A DNA stretch of 64,000 nucleotides from Pachyseris speciosa (GCA_016490735.1 JAEMWC010000391.1:588501-652500); one strand, 5' to 3'; numbered from the stretch's first letter, positions 17,858 to 29,984 are shown. Translations and numbers: made by a program. Notes: generated by a model from the sequence alone, not told the origin.

Positions 17858-18047
17858 ATTACAACTTTTCTCTTTGTTTGCTCAACACCCTGATAAGCAA
17901 CATTTTCTTAGGCTAACCCCGCCGTGTAAAATTGATATGCAGATTACCCGTTTGTTAAATTGTCGGGACAAAACTGATCTTCTCCACAACTTGAGGTGAG
18001 CTTGTATCAGCTGTCTGACCGGGCCACCCTGAGTTTCGTTAAATAAA

Positions 18048-18262
18048 GGTGTCTCCTCCTCCTCCTCCTCCTCCTCCTCCTCCTCCTCCTCCTCCTCCTC
18101 CTGCTTCTCCTGCTCCTCTTCATCGTCCTCCTCCTCCTCCTGCTCCTCTTCTTCCTCCTCCTCCCCCTCCTCCTCCTACTCTCTCTCCTCGTCCTCCTCC
18201 TCCTGCTCCTCCTCCTCCTCTTTCTCCTTCTCCTTCTTCTCCTCCTCCTCGTTCTTCTTCTT
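18048..18262. repeat. CCT/CTC-rich low-complexity tract
   Basis: Trinucleotide CCT repeats with interruptions. Open frames here are only Pro or Ser runs. Confidence 0.9.
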
Positions 18263-18496
18263 CTTCTTGGTTTTCCGTTTCTTTATACGCTAGTAAGCAG
18301 AAGTCGATGTGCTTTCTAAAACTTTAAAAAGTTCTAAAACGCGTCTGCAACCTTGAGTAAGAAGAAGGCCATATAATGCAACACAAGGATACAAAGCATC
18401 GTGCTCCCTCTTTAATTCCACATTCAGTAAATTTTATCTAGTCCCTCTTTGCAGCCAAAAAGGTGATAAAGGGAACTACAGTCAAGTGAGAATATA

Positions 18497-19094
18497 CAGT
18501 GCGACCTCTATTAACTGCGGCCACCTATTAAGCGGCCACCCTCCATTAAACGGCCACTTTCTAAAGTCCCGAATTATTTGTCACTAAAATGCTGTATTCG
18601 ATACCTCTATTCAACGGCCACTGACCTCTATTAAGCGGCCGCGGCCACATTTTTGCTGTTGAAAGGTTATTATTTATTGCTTTTGTACCTCCATTTAGCG
18701 GCCAGCAAATTATCTTTTCAAGCGAAATGGTGACAGGAAGAAGGAATGGATGATACGTGATAACGACAAGTCCTTCAATTTAATCTCCATTGTAATGACA
18801 AGTCACAAGCCGCAAATTATATACACGTGCAAATCTTTCACATGGACAACACTTGTACTGTGCTTTAATTCCATCTGTAGCGTGCCTCTGTGTTAGAAGT
18901 ACAGTACAAACTTTACACGGACTGGAAATGCGCCAATACAGGGCACTTGATATTTCGTTACGTATTTTGTCAAAAAAATCACGTTGACTGCCATTTCTAC
19001 CCAATTTTTACTGTACCTCTATTAAACGGCCAACCTCTATTAAGCGGCCAGTTTTCAAAGTCCCGGGGGTGACCGCTTAATGGAGGTCGCACTG
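18497..19094. mobile_element. pogo/Tigger-type MITE with TA target duplication
   Basis: The ends CAGTGCGACCTC and GAGGTCGCACTG are inverted, each flanked by TA (18495-18496, 19095-19096). Subterminal ATTAAGCGGCCA blocks repeat in both orientations. It ends 76 bp before exon B of the MTARC-like gene. Confidence 0.75.
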
Positions 19095-19171
19095 TAATTC
19101 AAAATTTCGTGTTTGCCGTTAATTCTTCCTGTAAATGTTTTACTGGTCTGCTTTGTCGATTTTTTAAACAG

Positions 19172-19239
19172 TACAAATGGGATGGCAAGAGGGTTAAATT
19201 AGGAGACATGGTATTTCGATTTCTGAGGATTTGTGAAAG
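19172..19239 (+). CDS. MTARC: MTARC-like MOSC-domain enzyme, exon B
   Basis: This 68-bp exon has an AAACAG acceptor and GTAAGG donor. It begins in phase 0 (YKWDGKRVKLGDM) and ends in two bases of a codon. It encodes the W...V.(L/I)GD...(F)R.L..CER core that leads to the Mo-ligand cysteine. The intron to exon A is 3.9 kb and full of repeats. Confidence 0.8.
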
Positions 19240-19557
19240 GTAAGGGCTCTCAGTTGGCCATAATTATGTAATGTGCAATACTATATATAGGAAGCATGGA
19301 CCCAAAAAAATCTCTTCACGTAATCTCATTTTACCTTTTGTGCCGTAGATGTACAGAAATTTCACACAAGAAAAAAATTTCTTTAGTTTGTTGTTGTCTG
19401 TAAACATCATCGCTTTTAAAGGCTTCCATTATATTAAGGGAATACTTTTACATTCAGGAAGATAATGTAAAAGCAGTTCATGCATGTTTTGGAAAGTGTT
19501 TTAATAAAAACAAAATCTCTATGAAATCAACTAAATAACCACCTTCTGTGTTATAAG

Positions 19558-19629
19558 GTGCACCTTTACGACAGTTAACCCGGAAACTGGCGAAAAGAAA
19601 GGAGACGAACCTTTGGTTACTTTGAGAAG
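19558..19629 (+). CDS. MTARC: MTARC-like MOSC-domain enzyme, exon C with Mo-ligand Cys
   Basis: This 72-bp exon completes the Arg codon of exon B and reads R-CTFTTVNPETG...EPLVTLR. The Cys (codon at 19559-19561) aligns with the molybdenum-ligand Cys of MTARC1/2 (CxRC-LTTVDP). The donor is GTAAAT. The ligand and surrounding residues are kept, so the enzyme is predicted to be active. Confidence 0.85.
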
Positions 19630-20044
19630 GTAAATCCATCTGAAACTGTTCGAATAACATATGATATTGATGAGTTCTGGGTGATGTTCTGTTCTCTTGC
19701 GCCGGGTTAGACTCAGCAGAACAACAAAAATTCTCTGAAAGAAATACAAGAGCTGCCAAAACTGAAACTGGATTCTGAAGGAAGCTAACAGCAATGGGCC
19801 ATTTCTGAGTTGCTTTAGAGCTCCTTATGAAAGCAAGACCTCAGGGCGCACAGTCTTTCTTGTGAAATGAGTTCTCATTTACATGTACAATAACATCAAT
19901 TTCGTCATGAAAAACTGTACAGAAAAGGATTCATTTTGAGAATTCGGATATGGCCAATCCAGTTTTACTTCACAAAGAAAAGAACTTGAATTGAACTTAA
20001 GGTAAATGCGGAAAATACTGGGATAATGCTTTACCAACAGAGTA

Positions 20045-20240
20045 ACGTTTTCATTCACGTGACTACCAGCCATATTGGTTTACTGAAACAAAAGAAAGTA
20101 TTTGTTCAAAGAAATAAATTTGCATAAAAAATAGAATTCGATTCCCAGAGGTTTAGTTTGGGACACCAACATGGCCGCCGTTTCTTTGTTTTGAGACACC
20201 GACATGACCGCCGTGACGTCATGTGAAAACACTCTAAACG
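20045..20240. mobile_element. small MITE, TIR GTTTTCA..CACGTGAC-like
   Basis: GTTTTCATTCACGTGACTAC and the complement of GACGTCATGTGAAAACAC pair as imperfect TIRs. The ends resemble those of the ISL2EU-like element at 37985, so it may be a non-autonomous relative. Confidence 0.4.
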
Positions 20241-21427
20241 ACTACAAGTTCGGATAATGTATTCACAGTGCTAAACAAGAAAGATTGCCAGATACGGGGC
20301 AAAAAACTGAAATACAATGTCGTTACAGGTGCAACACTTTAAGGGCGAGAACATGTCTATTCGCTACAGACAACTACCAGTTCTAACTAACAATGGAGGG
20401 TTTGTAATCAGAGTGAACTGGAATAAGTTTGTGGTCATTCAAAGAAGTGCAATTACGCTCGCGTCCTACAGAAGTCACAAGCAAACTTCGGAGGTGTATC
20501 ACTGCCTTGGCTCAAAAACGTTCATCACAAATCTCGTTTCCTCTTGTTTTATCACCATCTGAACTGACTGATAAGCAGACTCCTTTCATCAAATTTTCTC
20601 GATAAACAGGCTTATATACAGAATGAATGGCTTATATACAGGCTTTTTATTTATTCAACGTGCATGTATATTTGTTTTATCTCTTCACTTATCCCATACT
20701 CACAATTATTATACTTACTCTTTAAACAGTCCTACCCGCTACCCGCCTAGATTAGCCTTAGCTATTTGGGGGTTAGCGCTGTTTTGTATTATGTTGTTAA
20801 TTTTAATAAACTTGAACTTTAATAACTTGATCTTGAACTTCTATATGACAACCTGTCTCCAAACAAGTGAACCTGACAAATGTTCATGGCGTATTTTGCA
20901 ATGCTCAATTGTATTTTAAGGACGGTGCCTCCTAATACGAAGACATTTTTTCGCGGATTATCACTATACTCAAATGTTGATGTTGGTAAGGGCTAACGAA
21001 AATTGAAAAGAAAATTGGGGGTAACCGTGCATTTTTCAGAGATAATTAAGTCCAAAAAGCTGCAAAAAATAGAGACTTAGTATTTTTTTCGCAAAAAAGA
21101 AAAGAAGAAATATTTCTCTGAACATTTCCTTAGAATTCCTGTTTACATATACCAAGGCAACAACAAACCAAAAGCTTTGAAACACATAACAACTGGTGAT
21201 ATAAAAACTACTTTTTATGTGGTATTTATTACAAAATCAATGCATTGGAGGCATTTTTGGCCCTGACTGCTCCCTTTTAGTTGAGCAAAAACACAGGCTA
21301 ACTATATTTTGCGAACTACGAAAAAATCACCATCTGTTGAGTAGGCTTACCACTTTCGTTTTGTGAGGTAAAAAGTGGGGGTCACCGAGCGTTTTTTAGA
21401 GCTAAATCGGTTATTTTCTACTTTTAA

Positions 21428-22053
21428 GGGGGACTAACTTAACTACAGACTTGGCGTTGTTGCCAAGGGATTTTTACGGATTGTATTTGTAAAACACGGT
21501 TTTTCGGTGTTTTTGCCACTATATTGGTGAAACGTGCGAAGAGGTGAACATGTAAAATTTATAAATTGTTATTGCGCGTGCGCAACTTGCCCCAGGCCCC
21601 AACCGCACTTTAGAGAGAAAAATCCCTAAAACTTGGAGAAAATTATGTGAAGTTCCAATTTTTTTGGCCAATCGGAGATATTCCAGCCTTCTTTACAAGA
21701 CTACGTAAGCAATTGTTGTTAACGTACATAACTGCAATGATAATGACGAAATGGTATGAATTTGCGTGCTTATGACGTCATAAATCTCACAAAAACGCGA
21801 ATTTCCAAAAATCGATACGTAGAGTTTTGCACCTTGGCGATCGTTAACCACTGGCACCATTTTCGATATCAAGAAGTGACTGGTCACGTGACTTACCAAA
21901 TATGGTTGTGACACGAAAACCTTGTAAAACTTATTAATTGTAAAAACATAGCCAGACAGCTTGTCTGTGCAAGCTAGGGTTTCCAAGATATGAGGGTTGG
22001 GAAGTTTCCATAGCAACATGGTTAGCTAATTTTGTAGTTAAGTTAGTCCCCCC
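21428..22053. mobile_element. nested 626-bp TTAA element
   Basis: GGGGGACTAACTTAACTACA and its inverted copy form the ends, with TTAA at 21424-21427 and 22054-22057. It is inserted inside the larger TTAA element. Confidence 0.7.
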
Positions 22054-22792
22054 TTAAGGCGCTGTTTTGGGGGCTTGAGACAATTTTTGCTCTACTCCCT
22101 CCCTAGTAAGTGAAATATTTGCATGTCTTTTCCTTGGGCATGCTGGGATTTCCGGTATGGCGACACATGCTGGAACAAAAAATTTTCTTGATTCTTCGGG
22201 AATTAGTTCCCTGCTAGCAGAGGTCTCTAGCGACGCGAAAGGAGAGAGAGGACATTTTTTCAATGAAGATGGCTTTGAATGCTAAGAGCAAATTCGAAGA
22301 CGTTTTAGATGTGCATTTTGCGTAAATTTCAAAGTTTTTTCAAGTATAACTTGCCCTTTTGGGCTCTGGCGAAGTGGAAGACAAACACGTACGTAAGATC
22401 ACGTTTTGTAGTTTTGTCAATTACTTTGCAGTTGTTTCTTGTGGTTGTTTTATCTTTCTGGAAGGAGTTTTAAAATGCATAAAAACTACGCAGTTTGAGA
22501 GCCAGTATTCGTGATTCCTTGCTTCTGATTTTCTCAGTCCGTTATGCCAAATAAGTTCAAGCTTTTCATCAGTTACGAAGGTAAGACATCGTGTTATGTT
22601 ATATCTTACGTTCGATGAAAACATCTTTCTTTTTATCATTGTTGAAACAGCAATAAAATAAAAGAATAAAACCGAAACGGATTTGTCGTGTATTAAACCG
22701 ATATGTGTAGCACATGACTTTTTTAAGCGATTCCTTTGAATCAGTTTATGCAGCGATATGTTTTGATTAAGCTTAATTCTTATATTATTTGC

Positions 22793-23998
22793 GGGTGTCT
22801 AGAAAACGAAGACCGAAGACCGAAGACCGAAGACCCCTAGAAAACGAAGACCCCCTAGAAAACGAAGACCTAGAAAACGAAGACCCCTAGAAAACGAAGA
22901 CCCCCTAGAAAACGAAGACATGAATCCTAAGACCCGATCAAAACCGTCGGCGAAATTAACACTGAATACGACATTTAATGGAATCATATAATACTCCTGG
23001 ATTATTTCGTTTACTTCCCCAATGATTGGATGCGGTTATTTGACAGGAGGTCACGCCAACATTTAACCTTGTCCTATTCTCTGCTCAACTGGCAACTCAC
23101 TGCATTTAAAGCGTGGGACGTCTACAAATTTCACTTCCAGGTGACCCTTTTCGAAACAGCTGAGGAAGCTTAAAGCCGCGAAACATGGACATAGCTGGAA
23201 TCTTTCGATCGCTCTAAAACACAATTTTCGCGCCAAAATTTTACATTTGTCTCACGTGCGATCGCCGACCTTCGACCTCAAGGCAAGCCATCGTTTTGTC
23301 ACGTCTCCATTGTATCTAAACACAGTCTAAGACATCTATGTTTTGCAATGAGCTTCGATAACACAAAACTGTTTAACGCAGATTTCTGAGCTACACTCCC
23401 TCACCAGATGTTTGAATCTTTTCACTTACATCATGCGAGACATTCAAATCAAGATAAAAAATGTATTCGAATAAAACGTTCTTTCATTGTTCACTTCCGT
23501 CACGCAATATTAGGTCAAATAAGATCTTTATTCGGGTCGCTTGATTTGATTTAAAGTTGGGGATTAGATATATTCGGGCTATGGAACCTTCGCGAAACAA
23601 AACAAAGCAAAGTCGGCCCACCAGGAGCCGAAGGCAGTGACGAATAAAGCTCAACACGGCGCGCAACGCTGGAAGTAATTTCGCCGAATGTTTTGGTGTT
23701 CGTTTCTTGAGGGTCTTATTTTTTTGTAACAGCCTGGCACGACTTCCATAAAATTTATCGTTTATCAGGTTGTTTCCACACTACATGACCGAACAAAATG
23801 TTGTGAGATCGATCTTTCGCCTCACGGATAGAACTTCCAGGGGGTCTTAGTTTTCTAGGGGGTCTTCGTTTTCTAGGGGTCTTCGTTTTCTAGGGGGTCT
23901 TCGTTTTCTAGGGGTCTTCGTTTTCTAGGTCTTCGTTTTCTAGGGGGTCTTCGTTTTCTAGGGGTCTTCGGTCTTCGGTCTTCGTTTTCTAGACACCC
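22793..23998. mobile_element. 1.2 kb foldback element with 10-bp target duplication
   Basis: Ends GGGTGTCTAGAAAACGAAGA are inverted. Inside each end are tandem GAAGACC(CCCTAGAAAAC) blocks, about 130-165 bp per side. The 10-bp repeat TATTATTTGC lies at 22783-22792 and 23999-24008. A 9-10 bp duplication suits Mutator-like elements; no transposase is present. Confidence 0.75.
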
Positions 23999-24313
23999 TA
24001 TTATTTGCCACTTCACTTCAATTGCTTTTCCCGGCGTGATTCAGCGTAATCTCATAAAACACACCACAATAACGCTTTCGTTTACGGGTTTTTGGTGTAG
24101 ACAGCCTGTTGCCAATCCTGTAAAACTATCCGCTAAATCAAGAGCTTACAAAAAATACGATAACCATCAAAAAAAACAATCTTCTGAGGGAATCGCGCGA
24201 GTAATCGCGCAAGATAAGATGGTTGCGTGGTGCGCAGAACGAATGCGCATTAGCAATAGGAGGCACCGTCCTTAATTGTGGTGTGATCTTTCTTTCGGCT
24301 TTTCATTTTTCAG

Positions 24314-24440
24314 ACTGAAGGACTCAGATGGTAGAGATCCGAAATATGGCAAGGCACCTCTTTTTGGAGCTTATGTGTCTCCCCTGAGGGATGATGAGGG
24401 GCTCATAAGGATAGGAGAGAGTGTAATGGTTGAAGAATAG
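24314..24440 (+). CDS. MTARC: MTARC-like MOSC-domain enzyme, last exon D
   Basis: The acceptor TTTTTCAG is followed by 127 bp that complete the phase from exon C and end in TAG. The product carries KAPLFGAYVSPL and IRIGESVMV, the SPLFGQY...I.VGD.V signature that closes the MOSC domain. Exon C and D are 4.7 kb apart because of the TTAA element at 20920-24271. A BEL retrotransposon LTR starts only 139 bp after the stop, in the same direction. Confidence 0.8.
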
Positions 24441-24579
24441 CATTTAGGGATGCAGAGGGAGAAAGAGAGCCAGAGAGACTGTTAAATTTTGCTGCGCCAC
24501 TGCACATGAATGACTTTCCGACTTTAATATTTCCTTATATATGTGTAACTGGTTTTGTTATAACTCTCAACATGATTAT

Positions 24580-24807
24580 TGTTCGAGAGAGTTTTTGTTG
24601 CGTGACCGAAGGCCGACGCTATTAATGGCCAACGTTACCATACACCGTTGTAAACCGATACTGTGTGAACTTTGAGCAGGGTTTTGGAGAGAGTTTTTTC
24701 GCATACCGTGGTTGTAACTCGTTCCTAAGGATTAAAAAGCCGTTTAAACCGTTCAATTCCGTATCTTTTTATCGTGATTAGTTGGGGGTATATAACCGTA
24801 ACAAACA
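24580..24807 (+). repeat. left LTR of BEL element
   Basis: It begins TGTTCGAGAG and ends AACAAACA, and differs from the right LTR at five positions. Confidence 0.9.
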
Positions 24808-24962
24808 TTTGGTCCTTCGAGCCGGATGAGAACCAGTGGATTGAGAATACGCCGTGAAAACCGAAAGAATATTGCAGTTGCGATCGATTGAAGAATTGGG
24901 GGCGTTCCCGTTTGGAAACAGTTTACGTTCTTTATAACGTTGGAAAGAAGTTACCTCGAAGA

Positions 24963-27116
24963 ATGGCTAGTGAAGAGGAGGATATTGCGGAATCTAGCAA
25001 GCCCAGCGAACAAGAACGCTGTCTACGAGATTTAAGGAAGGAAAAAAGGAACGCAAAGTCACAAATGACCCGCTTGTTGACAAAGTTGTCTGGTGCTCTC
25101 GCTGAGCAGAATCCCCGACACACCGACATAACAGAGCTTCTAACGCGTATCGAGGAACAGAATGACTTCGCGCTTTCAATTATGCAGGAACTGGAAATCG
25201 AGTACCGCGACAGCAACGCAGCAAAAGCAGCGGAGAAAGTCAGCGACGAAGCAGACGCCCTCGTTGAACAAGTTGACCGCGAAACTAGCCCGGCTCGCTT
25301 GTTGCTTGCATCCCTTGTTAAAGTGAAATCACGATCAATTGCGAGTTCCATTGATGGGAGCGAAACATCAGAAAGAAGACGACAAAAAGAAAAGCCCGGG
25401 TCGGAAGCGCGTGCTAGAAAGGAGAACTTAGAACGGGAAATCGAAATGAAGCTAGAAGAATTAGAACGCCAACAGAAAGAGCTTCAATTTGTGAACGACG
25501 AAGTAATCAAGAGACGAAAGGAATTAGAGGAGGAGATCGAGAATGAATTAGGTCTTGTGGAGAACGGAGATCAGGAAATTCATCAGTCCACTTCACCGGA
25601 GAATACCGCCATGCAAATTGTTACGAACGATGAACAACAAAACGAAAACAGAGAGTCTCAAAAATCGCACCCCGGTGAACGTTCCGTAAACGAGACAGTT
25701 TCTAAACCTCAACTTCCTGTCAAGCCTAATTTTGCTGGTATTTCCACGCAAGGGCAACTCGAAAGAATTAGAATCCCAGTCTTTTCAGGGAACAAGATGG
25801 AGTTTCAGAAGTGGAACGCTGAGTTTACCAGCTGTGTCGATCAGACTTCGCTCTCTCCTCAATTTAAGATGCTCCGTTTGGAGGCGTGTCTCGCCGGTGA
25901 AGCTACTAACACGATAAAAGGGCTTGGCTACTCACTCGAATCGTACGAGGCAGCTAAAGCACGATTGTTTCGCAAGTACGGAGGGAGCCGACGACAAGTT
26001 CAGTCCCACCTTGAAGAACTCCGAAAGTTGAAACCGCTCCGGGACAATAACGCAAAGGAATTAGAAACATTTGCCGACGTCCTCGAGCGAGCTGTGATTA
26101 CTCTTAAAGAGAATGGCCGCGACTCCGATTTAGAAGGCGGGACGCTACATACCATGATTTTGGAAAAGATCCCCGAGCGTTTATTAGCCCAGTATTATCG
26201 GTGATTAAACGACAGCAAGCTCCAAGAATCCCTTGAGACGTTGAAAGACTGGGTTGCCGAAGAAGCTGCCTACCAAATACTAGCTACCGAAATTAAGAAT
26301 GGTATCTCACCGGAAAGTCAATTAGACAGACAAAGGAGTGGAAGGAATCCCCGAAGTTTCTTCGGCCAGAGAACTGACAGAAAGAGTCAAAAGTGCCACA
26401 AGTGTTCCGGAAATCATCCGATTTGGAGATGTGACTCATTTCAGAAGCTGTGTGTCGATGACAGGTGGCAAATGGTGAAACAAGTAGGACTTTGTTTCCG
26501 ATGTCTAGGAGATAATCACCATGGAAAGTCTTGCCAAAGGAGCCGACAGTGCAACACGAACGGATGCAAAGGAAATCACCATCATCTCCTTCACTATGAG
26601 AGCTCACCTAGGCAATTCCGGTTGCGACCAGAAGCCGAACCGTACGTTTCTTCTCAGACCGCTCCACACCGTATTCAGTCCACGCCTATTCAGACGCCGA
26701 ACAGCACCCATGAAAGACCGGGATTGACCATGGAGGGGAATGTTGTCAACCGACCAGTTACCTTGGAAACGTACACAGGTCAAGTGCAAGTGGCATTACG
26801 AACAGTTCCGATTATCCTGAAGAATGGAGAGAGACGAGTTCTGGTAAATTGTCTGCTAGACGAAGGCAGCGACACCACGTATATTAACGAAGATGTTGTT
26901 GAAGAGCTCGGCCTCGCCGGTAAAAAAGAAAAGATCACAGTAAAGGTTGCAAACGATCAGAGTGTCCGCTTCTTGTCAAGTACAATCAAGATTGGCCTAG
27001 AAAGCACCGATGGCCGCGTCGACACAGAGATAACCGCCAAAACATCAGAAAAGATCTGCGGTGGTTTGAAAGCAGTGAATTGGCTGAAGATCCAAGACAA
27101 GTGGAATCGTCGGTGA
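24963..27116 (+). pseudogene. BEL gag and A17-type protease, one in-frame stop
   Basis: The Met at 24963 (MASEEEDIAES) opens a coiled-coil region rich in Glu/Lys/Arg, then the DUF1759 gag core (IPVFSGNKMEFQKWNAEF, then LEACLAGEA and ARLFRKYG), then two zinc knuckles (CHKCSGNH and CFRCLGDNHHGKSC) and the start of a retropepsin-like A17 domain (NCLLDEGSDTTYI). A TGA at 26202-26204 interrupts one otherwise continuous frame. The A17 domain is cut at about 27090, where a deletion joins it to the middle of reverse transcriptase in another frame. Confidence 0.85.
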
Positions 27117-29562
27117 TATTAGCCAAATGTATCATCAGCTTGTGTTACGTGAAGAAGACCGACCGATGCACCGTTTCCTATGGCGTGACCTGAACCCTCG
27201 CAAGGAACCAGAGGTTTATGAATTTCTCCATTTCGTATTTGGTGGCTGTTATTGCCCATTCTGTACCCAGTTTACATGGCAGAAGCATGCTGAAATCCAC
27301 CAAGAGTTATACCCACAGGCAGCGAATGCAGTTAAGAATCATTGCTATATGGATGACCTCATGCCCTCACTCGAACCCGTTGAGGTTGCCATAGAGACGA
27401 GACGACAATTAACCGAGATGGGTGATAAGGCAGGATTTCACGTCAGGAAGTGGGTGTCCAACCTAACAGAAGTGTTGGCAGATGTTCCCGACGAAGACCG
27501 CGCCTCTGAAGTTGACTTAGATAAGAACCAGTTGCCGGTGACGAAAACACTGGGTGTGTCCTGGGCCGCGCGGGATGATGAGTTCCTGTTTTATTATTCG
27601 CCGCCGCCAGAGGACTTCAAGTACACCAAAAGGAATGTCCTCAAGAAAACCGCAACCCTGTTCGATCCGTTGGGTTTCCTCTCGCCTTTCGTGGTCAAGG
27701 CCAAACTACTCATGCAGCAGACATGGTTAGCAGCATTGGAATGGGACGACGATCTCCCACCTGAACAAAGGGAACAGTGGAAACACTGGTTTAGTGAGCT
27801 ACCACTCCTTGAAGAAATCAAGATTCCTCACTGTTTGAAAGATGCGAGTAAGCAAGTCAGTTCCGTCAGCCTGCACACATTCTCAGACGCTTCCGAGAAA
27901 GCTTATTAAGCCGCCGTTTACAGCCGACACGAATACGCCGACGGAACAATAACGACTCGGCTCATCGCATCGAAGACTCGGTTGGCACCAGTGAAGACTC
28001 TGAGTATTCCGAGGCTGGAACTCATGGGGGCTGTAATTGGATTGAGACTTTCAAAGCAAGTTTGCTCGGCGCTCAATGTTGAAGAGAGCAGTGTTACCTA
28101 TTGGGTGGATAGTTTGAATGTTGGATTCTGGATTCGTGGACAAAGCCGCGAGTACAAGCCTTTTGTCGCTCACCGTGTTGGTGAGATCCACGACCAATCT
28201 CGTCCTGACCAATGGCGTTACGTACCGACTAAAGTGAATCCCGCAGACATGGGCATCAGGGGAATGACCGCACGAGAATTGGCCGAGAATACAAGATGGT
28301 GGAACGGCCCAGAGTTCTTACGCCATCCTGAAGCAGAGTGGCCAGATTGTAAATTCGACAAACCTTCCGAAGAAGCCATGAAAGAGCTCAAGTCAACGCC
28401 AAGATCGAATAATGATGATTCAGCTACTTTCAATACCACTCTACCGACCGGTGAAAGTCCATCAGACACGGACGAGGCTGAAGGCGAGGCCTGGCGACTA
28501 GACCCCTCAAGATACTCGAAGTGGTATAGGACTAAACCGAAAGGCCGGTTAGAGTTGGGACTATCCCTAGTGCGCGTGAGAAGCTGGGTGCAACGCTTTG
28601 TTAACAACTGCCGAAGACTACAGCAGCAAAGAGAACTGGGTGAGCTGTCAGCAGCAGAATTACAAAGCACAGAAGAGAAAATCATCAAGGAAACTCAAGG
28701 TACAGAATTCAGAGAAGAAATCGAGGCACTGAAGCACAGCCAACCCCTGCTGCGTAAAAGCTCTATTCTCCCGTTCACGCCTATGATGATCAACGGAATC
28801 CTGCGCTCTAACACCAGGCTACGCCATTCCAGTGATCTTTCTCCCGACGTCAAGTTCCCTATTATTCTGCTGAAGAAGAACCATGTGACAGGATTAATCG
28901 TGAAATATTACCATGAATGCGAGGGACATCGGATGGGGGTCAACTTCACAATAAATCATCTCCGTGAAAAGTACCTGGTGATTCACGTCCGCCAGGAGGT
29001 AAAACGAGCAAGCAAAGAGTGCCGTGAGTGTGCAAGACATTTTCAAGTTCACCCAGCCAAACAGCAGATGGCTCCGTTGCCGCAAATCCGCTTGGAAAAG
29101 ACATCCCGACCATTTGAGAACTGCGCCGTTGACTTCGCAGGACCGTATCTCACCATGCAAGGGCGAGGACGGACCCGGGCCAAACGTTACCTGTGTTTGT
29201 TTGTTTGTCTTCAAACACACTGTTGTCATTTAGAGATGGCAAGTTCCCTTGAGACCGACGCATTTCTCAACGCATTCATCCGAATGACCGCAAGAAGAGG
29301 ATTGCCAACACAGATGTTGAGTGACAATGGAACGAACTTTGTTGGTGCCGACAAAGAAATTAGAGAATTGGTGAGTCAGCTGGACCACAATCATCTTCAG
29401 CGTATTACAACGAATCATGGTGTTAACTGGCATTGGAACCCTCCGCTAGCTCCTCACTTTGGAGGTGTGTTTGAGAGCATGATCAAATCCGCAAAGCGTG
29501 CCATCTACGCCGTTCTCAGAGACGCAGACGTCAATGATGAAGAGCACGTTTCCAGGAAGTGA
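27100..29562 (+). pseudogene. BEL pol: partial RT, RNase H, integrase
   Basis: The frame starts inside RT motif A (VGDISQMYHQLVL) and includes the YMDD box (HCYMDDLM), connection region, RNase H-like part (SIPRLELMGAVIGL, WVDSLNVGFW) and a complete integrase: zinc region (H-E-C-E-G-H ... CRECARHF), then Asp in AVDFAGPY, Asp in SDNGTNFVG and Glu in GGVFESMIKSAKRA. The RT fingers and part of the palm are deleted before 27100. A TAA at 27907-27909 breaks the frame, and after 29562 a second deletion and shift leads to the C-terminal end (RVVDVRIGDKVLRRPITRIS) that stops near 29665. Confidence 0.85.
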
Positions 29563-29756
29563 CAACCTTGTCAGAGTTGTTGATGTGCGGATTGGTGACA
29601 AGGTCCTTAGGAGACCAATCACAAGAATTTCTCCGTTAGAAATTACGACGAACTTTGAACATTGATCGCTTACCGTTATCTAGAACGCTGTTCCATTTTA
29701 GTTTTGTTTTGTATGCGAATTTCGAGTTCATAGCCTCTTAATTCGGGAGGGGAAGA

Positions 29757-29984
29757 TGTTCGAGAGAGTTTTTGTTGCGTGACCGAAGGCCGACGCTGTT
29801 AATGGACAAGGTTACCATACACCGTTGTAAACCGATACTGTGTGAACTTTGAGCAGGGTTTTGGAGAGAGTTTTTTCGCATACCGTGGTTGTAACTCGTT
29901 CCTAAGGATTAAAAAGCCGTTTAAACCGTTCAATTCCGTATCTTTTTATCGTGATTAGTTGGGAGTATATAACCGTAACCAACA
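29757..29984 (+). repeat. right LTR of BEL element
   Basis: It begins TGTTCGAGAG and ends AACCAACA. It could drive transcription toward 30 kb. Confidence 0.9.

Larger units (their letters stand above)
20920..24271. mobile_element. 3.35 kb TTAA-flanked non-autonomous DNA transposon
   Basis: The TIR GGACGGTGCCTCCTA is seen at both ends in inverted orientation, with TTAA at 20916-20919 and 24272-24275, as in piggyBac and Kolobok. There is no transposase ORF. It carries two nested elements (21428-22053 and 22793-23998) and lies 42 bp before the last MTARC-like exon. Confidence 0.75.
24580..29984 (+). mobile_element. BEL/Pao LTR retrotransposon, 5.4 kb, internally deleted
   Basis: Two 228-bp LTRs (five differences) flank gag-pol, with the 5-bp duplication ATTAT at 24575-24579 and 29985-29989. 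A TGGTCCTTCGAGCC primer-binding-type site follows the left LTR (from 24810) and a purine tract GGGAGGGGAAGA precedes the right LTR. Order gag, A17-type protease, RT, RNase H, integrase is that of BEL/Pao. Stops and two deletions make it non-autonomous. Confidence 0.9.

Noticed and set aside
18049..18327. Pro-rich ORF of 92 codons
   Set aside because: It is a CCT/CTC simple repeat.
22793..22925. Possible CRISPR-like array of GAAGACC/CTAGAAAAC repeats
   Set aside because: The repeats are short and irregular, have no spacers, and occur in mirror image at 23840-23998 as ends of a transposon in an animal genome.
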